From an uncultured Bacteroidales bacterium (GTDB lineage: Bacteria; Bacteroidota; Bacteroidia; Bacteroidales; F082): a DNA stretch of 64,000 nt. How positions within the stretch are numbered: the first letter of the stretch is position 1; each line of letters opens with the position of its first letter. Both the position numbers and the translations under genes were made by a program. The notes beneath the pieces were generated by a model that did no database searches, was not told where the DNA came from, and worked only from the letters and a program-made list of their open reading frames with translations. This document shows, piece after piece, positions 47,717 through 55,940 of the stretch. Location: the NCBI GenBank assembly GCA_900317055.1, contig ONFF01000015.1:62001-126000 (forward strand). The letters run 5' to 3'.

Positions 47717-48286
47717 TTACTTTTTGTAGTCAACGGGTTCGGCCTCACTGACACGCACAGGCACTGCCTCGTTGAGAGCCTTGGTTTGATCTTCAGTGAG
47801 TTGGTCGAGTGACTTATGCCAAGTCTTCTTGGCCAGTTCATCCTTCATTTCATTGAAGGCGCGTGCCAACTCATTCTGCACACTGATATACATAGCATAC
47901 GAGGTGCCGCGGTCATTCTGAAGTGAAATGACACCCTTAGATGTGAGGATTTCACCAATGCCTTCACCGAAGGTCTTGGCTTCCACTTCAGGAGCGGTTT
48001 CGTCGCTTGGACGCGGGGTCATAAAGCGCTTGGCTTCGTCCTTCAACTGGGAGATATCCATCGGACGACCATTGACCAACAACTTGTCGCTCTTGTTTAC
48101 CATTACATTCATCACATTTCTTTCCTTGACCTTGACATCCTCGACATTTTGCTCGACAGGAGGAGGCAGACGACGGGTAATACCGTAGTCCACATCCATC
48201 GAGGTCGTCATCAGGAAGAAACACAACAGCAAGAATGCTATGTCAGCCTGCGAACTCGAATTGATTTCTGGAACTTTTCTTGCCAT
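47717..48286 (-). CDS. exbD: ExbD/TolR-family protein, first copy
   Basis: A 189-residue paralogue with N-terminus ARKVPEINSSSQADIAFLLL, the membrane Asp in QADIAF, and a longer periplasmic domain with a charged C-terminal extension. Two unlike ExbD proteins in one operon are common in Bacteroidota and may form a mixed dimer inside the ExbB ring. It lies 11 bases after the small membrane protein gene. Confidence 0.9.
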   Translation of the reverse strand: MARKVPEINSSSQADIAFLLLCFFLMTTSMDVDYGITRRLPPPVEQNVEDVKVKERNVMNVMVNKSDKLLVNGRPMDISQLKDEAKRFMTPRPSDETAPEVEAKTFGEGIGEILTSKGVISLQNDRGTSYAMYISVQNELARAFNEMKDELAKKTWHKSLDQLTEDQTKALNEAVPVRVSEAEPVDYKK

Positions 48287-48297
48287 GATGAATTGAT

Positions 48298-48756
48298 TTA
48301 CTTTTTAAGTGCCTTGTAAATTACAGAGAACAAGATTGAAAGAAGGGCAACACCCAGCGTGATATAGAAGAAGTTGAGGCCGAGTTCGACCCATCCATGT
48401 GTTTTGCCCGAGTATACGATATCTCCGGCAGGATAAGGTTTGGCGAAAGAGCCACTCGACATTAGATAAGCTACAACTGCAATAATAGCGAATGCAATGA
48501 CGGCAATCAACAATGTCTTACCGTTGACACCTTTGACGGCGGCGGTGAAGAAGACTGAAATCAATGCAATGACAATACCAAGTATGATCAAGATGTAGCC
48601 CCAATTCAGGAATAAGTCTGCGCGAGGCGTGGGATTACCGAGGTCGAATTCCGGCTTAATCGTACCTACAACGAGGTAGAACATCACCGCAATAGCGACA
48701 GTAACCAAAGCCAAGGCCAGAAATACCCACTTTGAAATATTAAGCTTACCGTTCAT
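48298..48756 (-). CDS. Small four-helix membrane protein of the exb operon
   Basis: A 152-residue protein with four predicted membrane helices (about 8-30, 50-70, 80-97 and 125-147) and few charged residues. I do not recognise a named family beyond its regular place between exbB and exbD in Bacteroidota. Its position (14 bases after exbB, 11 before exbD) indicates one transcript and suggests a role with the motor. Confidence 0.75.
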   Translation of the reverse strand: MNGKLNISKWVFLALALVTVAIAVMFYLVVGTIKPEFDLGNPTPRADLFLNWGYILIILGIVIALISVFFTAAVKGVNGKTLLIAVIAFAIIAVVAYLMSSGSFAKPYPAGDIVYSGKTHGWVELGLNFFYITLGVALLSILFSVIYKALKK

Positions 48757-48770
48757 GATTGATACTTGTT

Positions 48771-49607
48771 TTATTTATTGTTGTACTTAGCGAGGATGTC
48801 CATGAAGGAGATGGAAGCGTCTTCCATGTCATTCACGATGCTTTCGATTTTAGCAGCGATAAAGTTGAAGAAAATCTGAAGGATGATAGCGGCGATAAGA
48901 CCGAACACGGTGGTCAACAGAGCGACCTTCATACCAGAGGCCACAATCTGAGGACTCATGTCACCAGCGGCGGCGATGTCGTCGAAGGCCTGGATCATAC
49001 CGATAACAGTACCCATGAAACCGAACATAGGAGCCAAGCTGATGCAAAGACCAATCCAGCTCAAACCGCTTTCAAGCTTGCCACCTGCGACAGAACCGTA
49101 GGAGACGATAGCCTTTTCGACTTCTTCGAGTGACTGACCATCCTGATAACGAATGAGGCCTTGGGTGAAGATGCTGGCCACGGGACCACGAGTTTCCTTG
49201 CAAAGCTTCTTGGCACCTTCAACATCGCCATTCTTCATCTTGGCTTCGATACCAGCCAAAAGTTTCTTGGAGTTGGCAGTAGCCAGGGTCAGATAAATGA
49301 TTCTTTCAATGGAAATAGCCATACCAATCAAGAGGATGATCAACACGATACCCATGAAGGCAGGACCACCATCGATGAATTGCTTCTTGATGGATTCACG
49401 GAAAGTCGTAGGCTTAGCGTCGTTTTGAACAGCAGGAGTAATGTCTTGGACTGTTTCTGCTGCAGCAGGAGCAACTTCAGTTTGTTCAGGAGCAACGGTC
49501 TGTTCCGTCTGCTCGGTTTGCGCTTGCTCATCTTGAGCAACAACGAGATTGCTGAAGCCAAAAGTCATAAGGCCAGCAACCATGAGGAAAGCAATTAATT
49601 TTTTCAT
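48771..49607 (-). CDS. exbB: ExbB/TolQ/MotA-family proton channel with N-terminal extension
   Basis: A 278-residue protein. It starts with a signal-like helix (MKKLIAFLMVAGLMTFGF) and a Gln/Glu/Thr/Ala-rich periplasmic stretch with EQTEQT repeats (about 25-65). The MotA/TolQ/ExbB domain follows, with helices at about 85-105, 175-200 and 215-240 (LAPMFGFMGTVIGMI, ALLTTVFGLIAAI). It forms the pentameric ring around ExbD and is first in the exbB-orf-exbD-exbD operon. The extension, absent from enteric ExbB, is typical of Bacteroidota. Confidence 0.9.
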   Translation of the reverse strand: MKKLIAFLMVAGLMTFGFSNLVVAQDEQAQTEQTEQTVAPEQTEVAPAAAETVQDITPAVQNDAKPTTFRESIKKQFIDGGPAFMGIVLIILLIGMAISIERIIYLTLATANSKKLLAGIEAKMKNGDVEGAKKLCKETRGPVASIFTQGLIRYQDGQSLEEVEKAIVSYGSVAGGKLESGLSWIGLCISLAPMFGFMGTVIGMIQAFDDIAAAGDMSPQIVASGMKVALLTTVFGLIAAIILQIFFNFIAAKIESIVNDMEDASISFMDILAKYNNK

Positions 49608-49680
49608 AGTTTAGCTTGAATGTTTTAATTATTACTATTATGAATTACTTTGTTCCGATTAAACTATTCATTTCTTTCCG

Positions 49681-49768
49681 CGGAGAGAGCGGGATTCGAA
49701 CCCGCGGTACCCTTTTGGAGTACACACACTTTCCAGGCGTGCTCCTTAAACCACTCGGACATCTCTCC
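49681..49768 (-). tRNA. tRNA-Ser (anticodon GGA)
   Basis: 88 nt on the minus strand. The acceptor stem GGAGAGA pairs with TCTCTCC, the discriminator is G, and CCA is not encoded. The anticodon loop is CTGGAAA (GGA), there is a long variable arm as expected for a class II tRNA, and the T-loop GGTTCGAATCC is normal. Confidence 0.95.
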
Positions 49769-49808
49769 AGTGCTTTCCAAACCCCTCTACCCAATCTGAA
49801 ATCGTTGC

Positions 49809-49816
49809 CAAAAGTA
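49809..49816 (-). promoter_or_regulatory. -7 promoter box (TACTTTTG) of tRNA-Ser
   Basis: CAAAAGTA on the plus strand, about 40 bases before the tRNA; a TTTG lies 17 bases further upstream as a possible -33 element. Confidence 0.5.
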
Positions 49817-49891
49817 CACAATTTTTCATTTGGCAAACAAAAATATTTGATTTTTTATTGCAACAAATTTTCAATTGCTTGACTTATAGGT

Positions 49892-50926
49892 TCAAACGGT
49901 CATCTCGCCACGGATGGAAAACTGCAGTATTTCATGGATTCTCTCCTTCGAGAGGCCTGTTCCGAGGAGATACATGAGTTTGGCAACGGCGGCTTCAGTG
50001 GTCATGTCATAGCCGCTGATGACGCCGATACGGGCCATATCGAGACTGGTCTCATACCTTCCCATCTCCACCGATCCAGCCTTGCACTGAGTGATGTTAA
50101 GGATGATAAGCCCGTTGTCGATGGCCTGCTTGAGCGCGTCGAGGAACCATGAGGCCGTGGTGGCATTGCCCGATCCAAAGGTCTCAAGCACCAGCGCTTT
50201 CAAGCCTGGGGTTTTCAGGACATGACAGACAAAATCCTCGGAGATGCCAGGGAAGAGTTTGAGAATGCCGATGTGACGGTCCATGCAAGTATGCACCTTC
50301 AGTTTCTTGAAGTTGGGCTTCAAGATGCGCTCCTTATTATATTTAATGTGTATGCCCACATCAGCGAGGTTGGGATAGTTCGACGAAATAAAGGCATTGA
50401 AGTTCTCGGCATTGAACTTGGTGGCACGGTTGCCGCGCAATAGCTGGTTCTGGAAGAAAATGCTCACCTCAGGGACAATCGGCGTGTCTTCGTCCTTGGC
50501 AGCGGCAATTTCGACAGCAGCCAGAAAGTTCTCGCGACCATCGCTACGCACCATGCCCATAGGCAACTGGGAACCCGTCAGCACGACAGGTTTATTAAGG
50601 TTTTCAAGCATGAAACTCAAGGCCGAAGCTGTATAAGCCATCGTATCAGAGCCATGAAGCACCACAAAACCATCGTAATGCTCGTACTCCTCCCCTATCT
50701 TCGTGGCCAAACGAATCCAGAAGTCAGGCGACATGTTCGACGAGTCGATAAGTGGGTCGAAGCTGTAGAAGTCAATCTGATAGCCAAAGTTCTTCAGTAC
50801 AGGCAAGTGCGTATAGATATTATCGAAATCGAAAGGCACCAGAGCCCCCGTCTCGGGGTCCTGCATCATGCCGATGGTGCCGCCCGTATAGAGCACCAAT
50901 ATGGAAATTTCCTCGTTGCTTTGCAT
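49892..50926 (-). CDS. ansA: Type I L-asparaginase
   Basis: A 344-residue cytoplasmic amidohydrolase converting asparagine to aspartate and ammonia. Seen: first catalytic Thr in VLYTGGTIGMMQ, second set in VLHGSDTMAYTASALSF, and TGSQLPMGMVRSDGREN, all standard for the family. No signal peptide is present, which fits the type I enzyme. The start at 50926 (MQSNEEISIL) is set by the promoter box at 50951-50958; the longer frame begins upstream of it. Confidence 0.92.
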   Translation of the reverse strand: MQSNEEISILVLYTGGTIGMMQDPETGALVPFDFDNIYTHLPVLKNFGYQIDFYSFDPLIDSSNMSPDFWIRLATKIGEEYEHYDGFVVLHGSDTMAYTASALSFMLENLNKPVVLTGSQLPMGMVRSDGRENFLAAVEIAAAKDEDTPIVPEVSIFFQNQLLRGNRATKFNAENFNAFISSNYPNLADVGIHIKYNKERILKPNFKKLKVHTCMDRHIGILKLFPGISEDFVCHVLKTPGLKALVLETFGSGNATTASWFLDALKQAIDNGLIILNITQCKAGSVEMGRYETSLDMARIGVISGYDMTTEAAVAKLMYLLGTGLSKERIHEILQFSIRGEMTV

Positions 50927-50950
50927 AGTGAATGCGTAATTTTGCGCCTG

Positions 50951-50958
50951 CAAAAGTA
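50951..50958 (-). promoter_or_regulatory. -7 promoter box (TACTTTTG) of ansA
   Basis: CAAAAGTA on the plus strand, 25 bases before the ATG; divergent from the trmO promoter. Confidence 0.55.
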
Positions 50959-51014
50959 AGGCTTTTTTTCGCTTGTTCCACAAATTTTTAACTCCGTTGA
51001 ATCAAAGATTTCAT

Positions 51015-51022
51015 TACCTTTG
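51015..51022 (+). promoter_or_regulatory. -7 promoter box (TACCTTTG) of trmO, very close to the start codon
   Basis: An exact TAnnTTTG ends only 4 bases before the ATG at 51027. With the usual spacing transcription would start at or next to the A of the ATG, giving a leaderless mRNA. Confidence 0.55.
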
Positions 51023-51026
51023 CATC

Positions 51027-51695
51027 ATGAAAGTCATCGCACGCATCCACACCGACTTCCCGACCAAGTTCGGCATCCCGCGCCAAAGCGGCATCATCGC
51101 CTCACTTCAAGGTCGTATCGTGTTTGAACCCGAATACCGCAATCCAGAAGCCGTGCGCGGCTTGGAAGACTTTTCTTACATCTGGTTGTTATGGGAATTC
51201 TCGAAGGCGTTGCGCGATACTTGGTCGCCCACCGTGCGTCCACCGCGTTTGGGCGGCAATGTGCGCAAAGGCGTATTTGCCACACGCTCACCGTTCAGGC
51301 CCAACCCTATCGGTCTTTCTTCGGTACGGCTGGAAAAAGTGGACATCGACCCCAAGCTCGGTCCCGTGCTTTATGTTTCGGGAGTCGACCTCATGGATGG
51401 CACGCCCATCTACGACATCAAGCCTTATATCACCTACACCGATAGCCACCCCGATGCCGTCAGTGGCTTTGCCTCAACACCTGCTGAATACCTCTTGGAG
51501 GTCGACTTTCCTGACAACTTACTTCAAAAAGTACCTGATAATCAAAGAGAAAGCCTCATCGAAGTGCTGGCCCACGACCCCAGACCGCAATACCAAGACG
51601 ACCCCGAACGCGTCTATGGCATGGCTTTCGGAGGGATGGAAGTGAAGTTTAAGGTGGAAGGGATACAGCTTACTGTACTATCGATTGCCCTTTGA
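51027..51695 (+). CDS. trmO: TrmO, tRNA N6-threonylcarbamoyladenosine methyltransferase
   Basis: A 222-residue TsaA/YaeB-family enzyme that methylates t6A37 in some tRNAs, using S-adenosylmethionine. The beta-barrel core signature is present: RQSGIIASLQGRIVFEPEY, LEDFSYIWLLWEFS and RPPRLGGNVRKGVFATRSPF followed by RPNPIGLSSVRL. The ATG at 51027 is preferred over a TTG at 50973 that lies upstream of the promoter. The last 26 bases overlap the end of the convergent SGNH-like gene. Confidence 0.9.
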   Translation: MKVIARIHTDFPTKFGIPRQSGIIASLQGRIVFEPEYRNPEAVRGLEDFSYIWLLWEFSKALRDTWSPTVRPPRLGGNVRKGVFATRSPFRPNPIGLSSVRLEKVDIDPKLGPVLYVSGVDLMDGTPIYDIKPYITYTDSHPDAVSGFASTPAEYLLEVDFPDNLLQKVPDNQRESLIEVLAHDPRPQYQDDPERVYGMAFGGMEVKFKVEGIQLTVLSIAL

Positions 51696-53139
51696 CGCCA
51701 GGTTTCAGGTAGGCCGGACGGAACGAAATATCCATATTCTTCAGCTGCACAGCGTCTTCAGAGGGATTGTAAACAAAGATTTTGACCAGTTGCGCAACAC
51801 GCATAACCGAGTCGACGGGCAAATCATAAGTAGCAAAATCCCATCCTCCTATCTTCTGGATTTGAGGTTTCACATCATAATAACTAACCATGGCGTTGTC
51901 TTGGGCAACAAGCAATTGGACGGCAAGTCGTGCATCGTGCAAAGTGTCGGCTTGCTGCATCATGAAGGCAATGTTCACGCGTTCCCAATCCGCACGAATA
52001 TTATCGGCAGGCAAGGTCAACGCAGGACCGTATGGCGTGGCCGCATCAAGTTTGCGCACCTCGTCGCCGAAATAATAATGTCCCGCGTCACATTTCCAAT
52101 CAACGCTTCGGTATTCATCGGGATAATAGGCTTTCAAGGCCTCGGCCACATTGCCAGCGATGATGCGGCGACCCTCTTCGTAGTAATGCTCAGTGGTCCA
52201 GTCCTGGTCGATGAAGTTAACATCACGCACCAAGTTGAGGTTGTCGACCACGGTGACGCCCTCCAAATGACCGTAACGGTTTATCAAATAGTCGTGGTTC
52301 TGCTTCATCAGGTACATCAAGTCCTTACCCACATACTCATTAGCCTTGTCCACATTCTCCGGCATTAAATTGAAGACAAGATGCCAACCTCGTTTGCGGC
52401 TCAAGGCGACGATGTCGTCGAAGTCTTTCAAACGCGGGTTGTCGTCACGAATTTGAAAGCCATAACTCTTGATGTAATGGCATGCCAATTCCGTCCATTT
52501 GGGGTCATATTCGCCTTCGTAGTTATGAAGACCACGCCACGCCGTGGCCGAATCCCATTGATACACATTGTTCCATTCAAACTCGTACGGGAATACCAAA
52601 GGGTCTTCGCGCCAATGTTGTCGCGTCAGAGAATCCAATTCCTCTTCGCTCTTTATGGGATAAGCCTTCAAAGCAAGCAGAAAACGGTTCATCAGAGGTG
52701 GATAGTCCTCCATCAGCACCAACTGCTTGCGTAGCGGCGTCTCGAGATTGGAATAGATCCATCGGGCATCGAACGAACGGAGGTTCATCGTCACCACCAC
52801 GGTCTCCACGGTCGACTTTTTCGGAAGGTTTTTCAACAGGTAGTAATAGGTCTGCGCATGCGAGGCTTCTTTGGTCATGTCACCCGTCTTCACATTGGGA
52901 AAATAGTCCCCAAGATAGTCACTGATTTTCCTTTTGTCAGTTTCTTGCGCACCACTAGTGATGTTCGATGACTCTCCCAAATAGACAATACGACAACTAT
53001 CTGCCTCCACCTGCCACACCAACTCGAGGATATCGGAATGCTCCGCCACATCTTTCTTGAAGAACCACTTGGTGTAGATCCAGTTAAGGACGAAAAGCAG
53101 CGCGGCAGCCATCAATATGCGTATCAGGAACTTCTTCAT
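51670..53139 (-). CDS. SGNH/DltD-like membrane-anchored acyl-transfer partner
   Basis: A 489-residue protein with one N-terminal membrane anchor (IRILMAAALLFVLNWIY) and a large periplasmic domain. YLGESSNI looks like the block I Ser of SGNH hydrolases, and DQDWTTEHYYEEGRRIIA could supply the Asp/His of block V. It lies 2 bases after an MBOAT acyltransferase gene; such MBOAT-SGNH pairs move acyl groups across the membrane onto a polymer. The polymer is unknown. The C-terminal about 130 residues look like an extra beta domain. Confidence 0.72.
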   Translation of the reverse strand: MKKFLIRILMAAALLFVLNWIYTKWFFKKDVAEHSDILELVWQVEADSCRIVYLGESSNITSGAQETDKRKISDYLGDYFPNVKTGDMTKEASHAQTYYYLLKNLPKKSTVETVVVTMNLRSFDARWIYSNLETPLRKQLVLMEDYPPLMNRFLLALKAYPIKSEEELDSLTRQHWREDPLVFPYEFEWNNVYQWDSATAWRGLHNYEGEYDPKWTELACHYIKSYGFQIRDDNPRLKDFDDIVALSRKRGWHLVFNLMPENVDKANEYVGKDLMYLMKQNHDYLINRYGHLEGVTVVDNLNLVRDVNFIDQDWTTEHYYEEGRRIIAGNVAEALKAYYPDEYRSVDWKCDAGHYYFGDEVRKLDAATPYGPALTLPADNIRADWERVNIAFMMQQADTLHDARLAVQLLVAQDNAMVSYYDVKPQIQKIGGWDFATYDLPVDSVMRVAQLVKIFVYNPSEDAVQLKNMDISFRPAYLKPGVKGQSIVQ

Positions 53140-53141
53140 GG

Positions 53142-54560
53142 TCAGAACTGGAAATAGATGAATGGGAAACTATTGACACTCGAACAGGCCACCGTCATGA
53201 AGATGAGAAGGCCATAGATGAACCAACGCAAAACTAATGGTTTGTTGTCGCACCATTGGTCGAAACGGCTGTTGAAGAGCAGCAGGTCGGAAAGGATGAA
53301 AAGACCTAAATAGAGCCACATCTCAGGTTTCACGCCGAGGCTCTCGCCGCCGCCAAAGTTGGTGACTGCCGCCACAAACATGTCTTTCATATTGGCAAAA
53401 TCCGTGGCACGAAACATTACCCAAAACAGCGTAACCAAGACAAAGGTCTTTGCAATACGCAAGGCATTTAAACCGACACCCAACCACTTGGACTGCGTCT
53501 CCTTTTCAGGAAAACGGTTGCGCAAGGCCTTTTCGATGATATGCAACAAGCCATGGGCAAAGCCCCAAAAGAGGAAAGTCCACGCCGCGCCATGCCAGAT
53601 GCCACTCAGCACGAAGACGACCAGGATATTGAATGCCCAACGCCCAAACTTGACTCGACTACCACCGAGAGGAATATAGACATAATCACGGAACCAAGTG
53701 GACAGCGAGATGTGCCAACGGTGCCAAAACTCAGCGATGCTCTTGGCCAGATAGGGTGTACGGAAGTTGTCACTGATATCGAAGCCCATGAGTTTGGCAG
53801 CACCCAAGGCAATAGTGGAATAGCCAAAGAAGTCGCAGTAAATCTGGAAGCTATAGAACGCCATGGCCAGCATCACACTCCATGAGTTGTAAGCCGAAGG
53901 CTCTGCATACACTTTGTCGACATAAGCACCCAAATGGTCGGCCACCACCATCTTGATGAAGAAGCCGTAAATAATCAGGCGCATGCCCTTCGAGATATTC
54001 TCGTATTGGAATTCCTTCTTCTCGTGAAGCTGCCGCAAAAGGTTGCCTGGCCGCTCGATTGGGCCAGTGACCAGTTGAGGGAAAAACATCACATAGAGTG
54101 AATAGTAACCGAAGTGGTGCTCCGCCTTTTGGTGGCCGCGATACACCTCTATCACATAGCTCATGCTTTGGAAGGTGTGGAACGACAAGCCGATGGGCAA
54201 GATAATATGGGTCACCCAATGCCGTTCGATGCCCAATTGGGTACAAAGCAGCGACAAATTTGCCGTTAGGAAATTCAGATACTTGAAAATCATCAGCACC
54301 ATGAGCGTACTCACGATGCTGATGACAAGGAAGGTCTTCTTCAGCTTGGCTCGGTCGGCATATTTCTCCATGAGTACACCTGCCGAAAAGTCGATCACAA
54401 TGGTGACAAGCAGGATGAGGATGTACTTGGGCACAAACCACATGTAAAATGCGCAGCTGGCCGCCAGCAACATCACCCATCGCAGCTTTTGTGGCAGCAC
54501 ATAAAAGAGCAGTACCACAATGGGCAGGAAGATAAGGAACTCTATGGAGTTGAAGACCAT
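53142..54560 (-). CDS. MBOAT-family O-acyltransferase (AlgI/DltB-like)
   Basis: A 472-residue polytopic membrane protein with about ten helices. It carries the MBOAT signature WHRWHISLSTWFRDYVYIPL and the catalytic His in SGIWHGAAWTFLFWG. It passes an acyl group through the membrane to its periplasmic SGNH partner encoded directly downstream. The upstream lipoprotein gene ends 12 bases past its start region on the same strand, so a larger operon is possible. Confidence 0.9.
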   Translation of the reverse strand: MVFNSIEFLIFLPIVVLLFYVLPQKLRWVMLLAASCAFYMWFVPKYILILLVTIVIDFSAGVLMEKYADRAKLKKTFLVISIVSTLMVLMIFKYLNFLTANLSLLCTQLGIERHWVTHIILPIGLSFHTFQSMSYVIEVYRGHQKAEHHFGYYSLYVMFFPQLVTGPIERPGNLLRQLHEKKEFQYENISKGMRLIIYGFFIKMVVADHLGAYVDKVYAEPSAYNSWSVMLAMAFYSFQIYCDFFGYSTIALGAAKLMGFDISDNFRTPYLAKSIAEFWHRWHISLSTWFRDYVYIPLGGSRVKFGRWAFNILVVFVLSGIWHGAAWTFLFWGFAHGLLHIIEKALRNRFPEKETQSKWLGVGLNALRIAKTFVLVTLFWVMFRATDFANMKDMFVAAVTNFGGGESLGVKPEMWLYLGLFILSDLLLFNSRFDQWCDNKPLVLRWFIYGLLIFMTVACSSVNSFPFIYFQF

Positions 54561-54572
54561 TAGGCCGTCGGA

Positions 54573-55910
54573 TTATTTGATTTTCTTAACCGCTGTTTGC
54601 AAAATCTTGTCGCCCTGACTCTTGTCGTAGACATAGACCATGAGGTAGCACTCGTCAGCGTTATAGGCGGCATTGATTTCAGTGCTATAGTTGAAATAGA
54701 AAGTGTCGTTGGCGTCCACATGCAGGTCTTCGAACGCCTCGCCGTATGCGCCGTTGAGTGTGCCACGGAATACATTACGGAAATCATATTCCTTGTCGAC
54801 ACCGCCCGGAATGGTTTGCCAGCCGATGACATGGTCCTCAACCAGACAAGCCGTAATGTAGAATTCTCCGTCAAAGTCAACCAATGCGACAGCCTGGACA
54901 CTGACCTGCAACTGGCGAGAGGCTTCATCAAACTGCCGTCCCACCACAATCTCAAATGTCTGCTCTTCTTCCAAAGCAGCAGTCACAGGGGCATCGATTT
55001 GCGTCTCGTTGAGCGTGTTCCCTTCTGTCAAAGCCACATGGTCGACAGTAAACAAGGGGTTGGAGTTATTGTTGTTATACCATTCGGTGCCTTCGTCGGT
55101 GAGGAAATCGGGGAAACTGCCCATAGGTTGAGCCAAGTATCCAGCATGAACGCTCATGATGAAGATATGATCCTCATCCAATTGATGTTGCAGGTTATGG
55201 GCATGCTCAGCGGCGGCAGGGCAGTTGACGCAACGAGCGCCAGTGAAGTCCTTGATCAGCACCGTCTTTCCTGTAGGCTCCACATCGCCGCCTTCCAAAA
55301 CGACAGTCACAGTATAAACTGCTGTTGTGCCATTAAGTGCTGTCACAGTATAAGTCACGGGATTGGTAAAATCTTGAGCCACGCCCGAAGCGGGTTCCAC
55401 TGTAGCACCTTCCGACACTTCAATGGTGGGAACCAATTGCGTGACATCCGTTTCGGCAGGAAGCACAAAGGAAATCGTACGAGCGATTTGATCGATCACA
55501 CCGCTATCATCCAAAGCATCGAAACGGAACGACAGGATGTTTTTTTCATTGTCGGCATCGTGAACTACTGCCTCCACCATATATTGCGCCGTGGCACCAC
55601 TCATGGCGGTGACTGTGTAATAGACGGGGTTGGTGAAATCTTGAGCCACTCCCGATTCGGGCTCGATGGTGGCATAATTTGAAATGATAATCGTCGGCGT
55701 CAAATGGGTCACATTCGTTCCGGCAGGAAAATCCAACCTCACTATCTTGGTATCCTCGTCAACAGTGCCATAAACACTATCCACTCTAAATTCCAAAATA
55801 GATCTCTCGTCTTCAGCACCTTGAATGTAAGGCTCCTTCTTGACATCGCATGCATTCAAACCCAACATGACAGTCAAGGCCAAGGCAAATATTCTTAAAA
55901 TCTTTTTCAT
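54573..55910 (-). CDS. Omp28-related outer-membrane lipoprotein
   Basis: A 445-residue lipoprotein (MKKILRIFALALTVMLGLNAC, Cys at lipobox). Two similar Ig-like domains of about 90 residues follow (HLTPTIIISNYATIEPESG and QLVPTIEVSEGATVEPASG), each with GVAQDFTNPV-type ends. The C-terminal Omp28-like domain (about 205-445) is thioredoxin-like with a CxxC-type motif GARCVNCPAAAEHAH. It is the last gene of the tlpA-DUF6029-Omp28 operon, so a role in thiol chemistry at the outer membrane is plausible. Start chosen at 55910 for the clean signal. Confidence 0.82.
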   Translation of the reverse strand: MKKILRIFALALTVMLGLNACDVKKEPYIQGAEDERSILEFRVDSVYGTVDEDTKIVRLDFPAGTNVTHLTPTIIISNYATIEPESGVAQDFTNPVYYTVTAMSGATAQYMVEAVVHDADNEKNILSFRFDALDDSGVIDQIARTISFVLPAETDVTQLVPTIEVSEGATVEPASGVAQDFTNPVTYTVTALNGTTAVYTVTVVLEGGDVEPTGKTVLIKDFTGARCVNCPAAAEHAHNLQHQLDEDHIFIMSVHAGYLAQPMGSFPDFLTDEGTEWYNNNNSNPLFTVDHVALTEGNTLNETQIDAPVTAALEEEQTFEIVVGRQFDEASRQLQVSVQAVALVDFDGEFYITACLVEDHVIGWQTIPGGVDKEYDFRNVFRGTLNGAYGEAFEDLHVDANDTFYFNYSTEINAAYNADECYLMVYVYDKSQGDKILQTAVKKIK

Positions 55911-55940
55911 TGCTCTGATTTTTAGAATTTTAAACATTGA

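Noticed and set aside
49616-49882. Short plus-strand ORF covering the tRNA-Ser region
   Set aside because: It reads through the antisense of a clear tRNA gene and has no promoter or family match.
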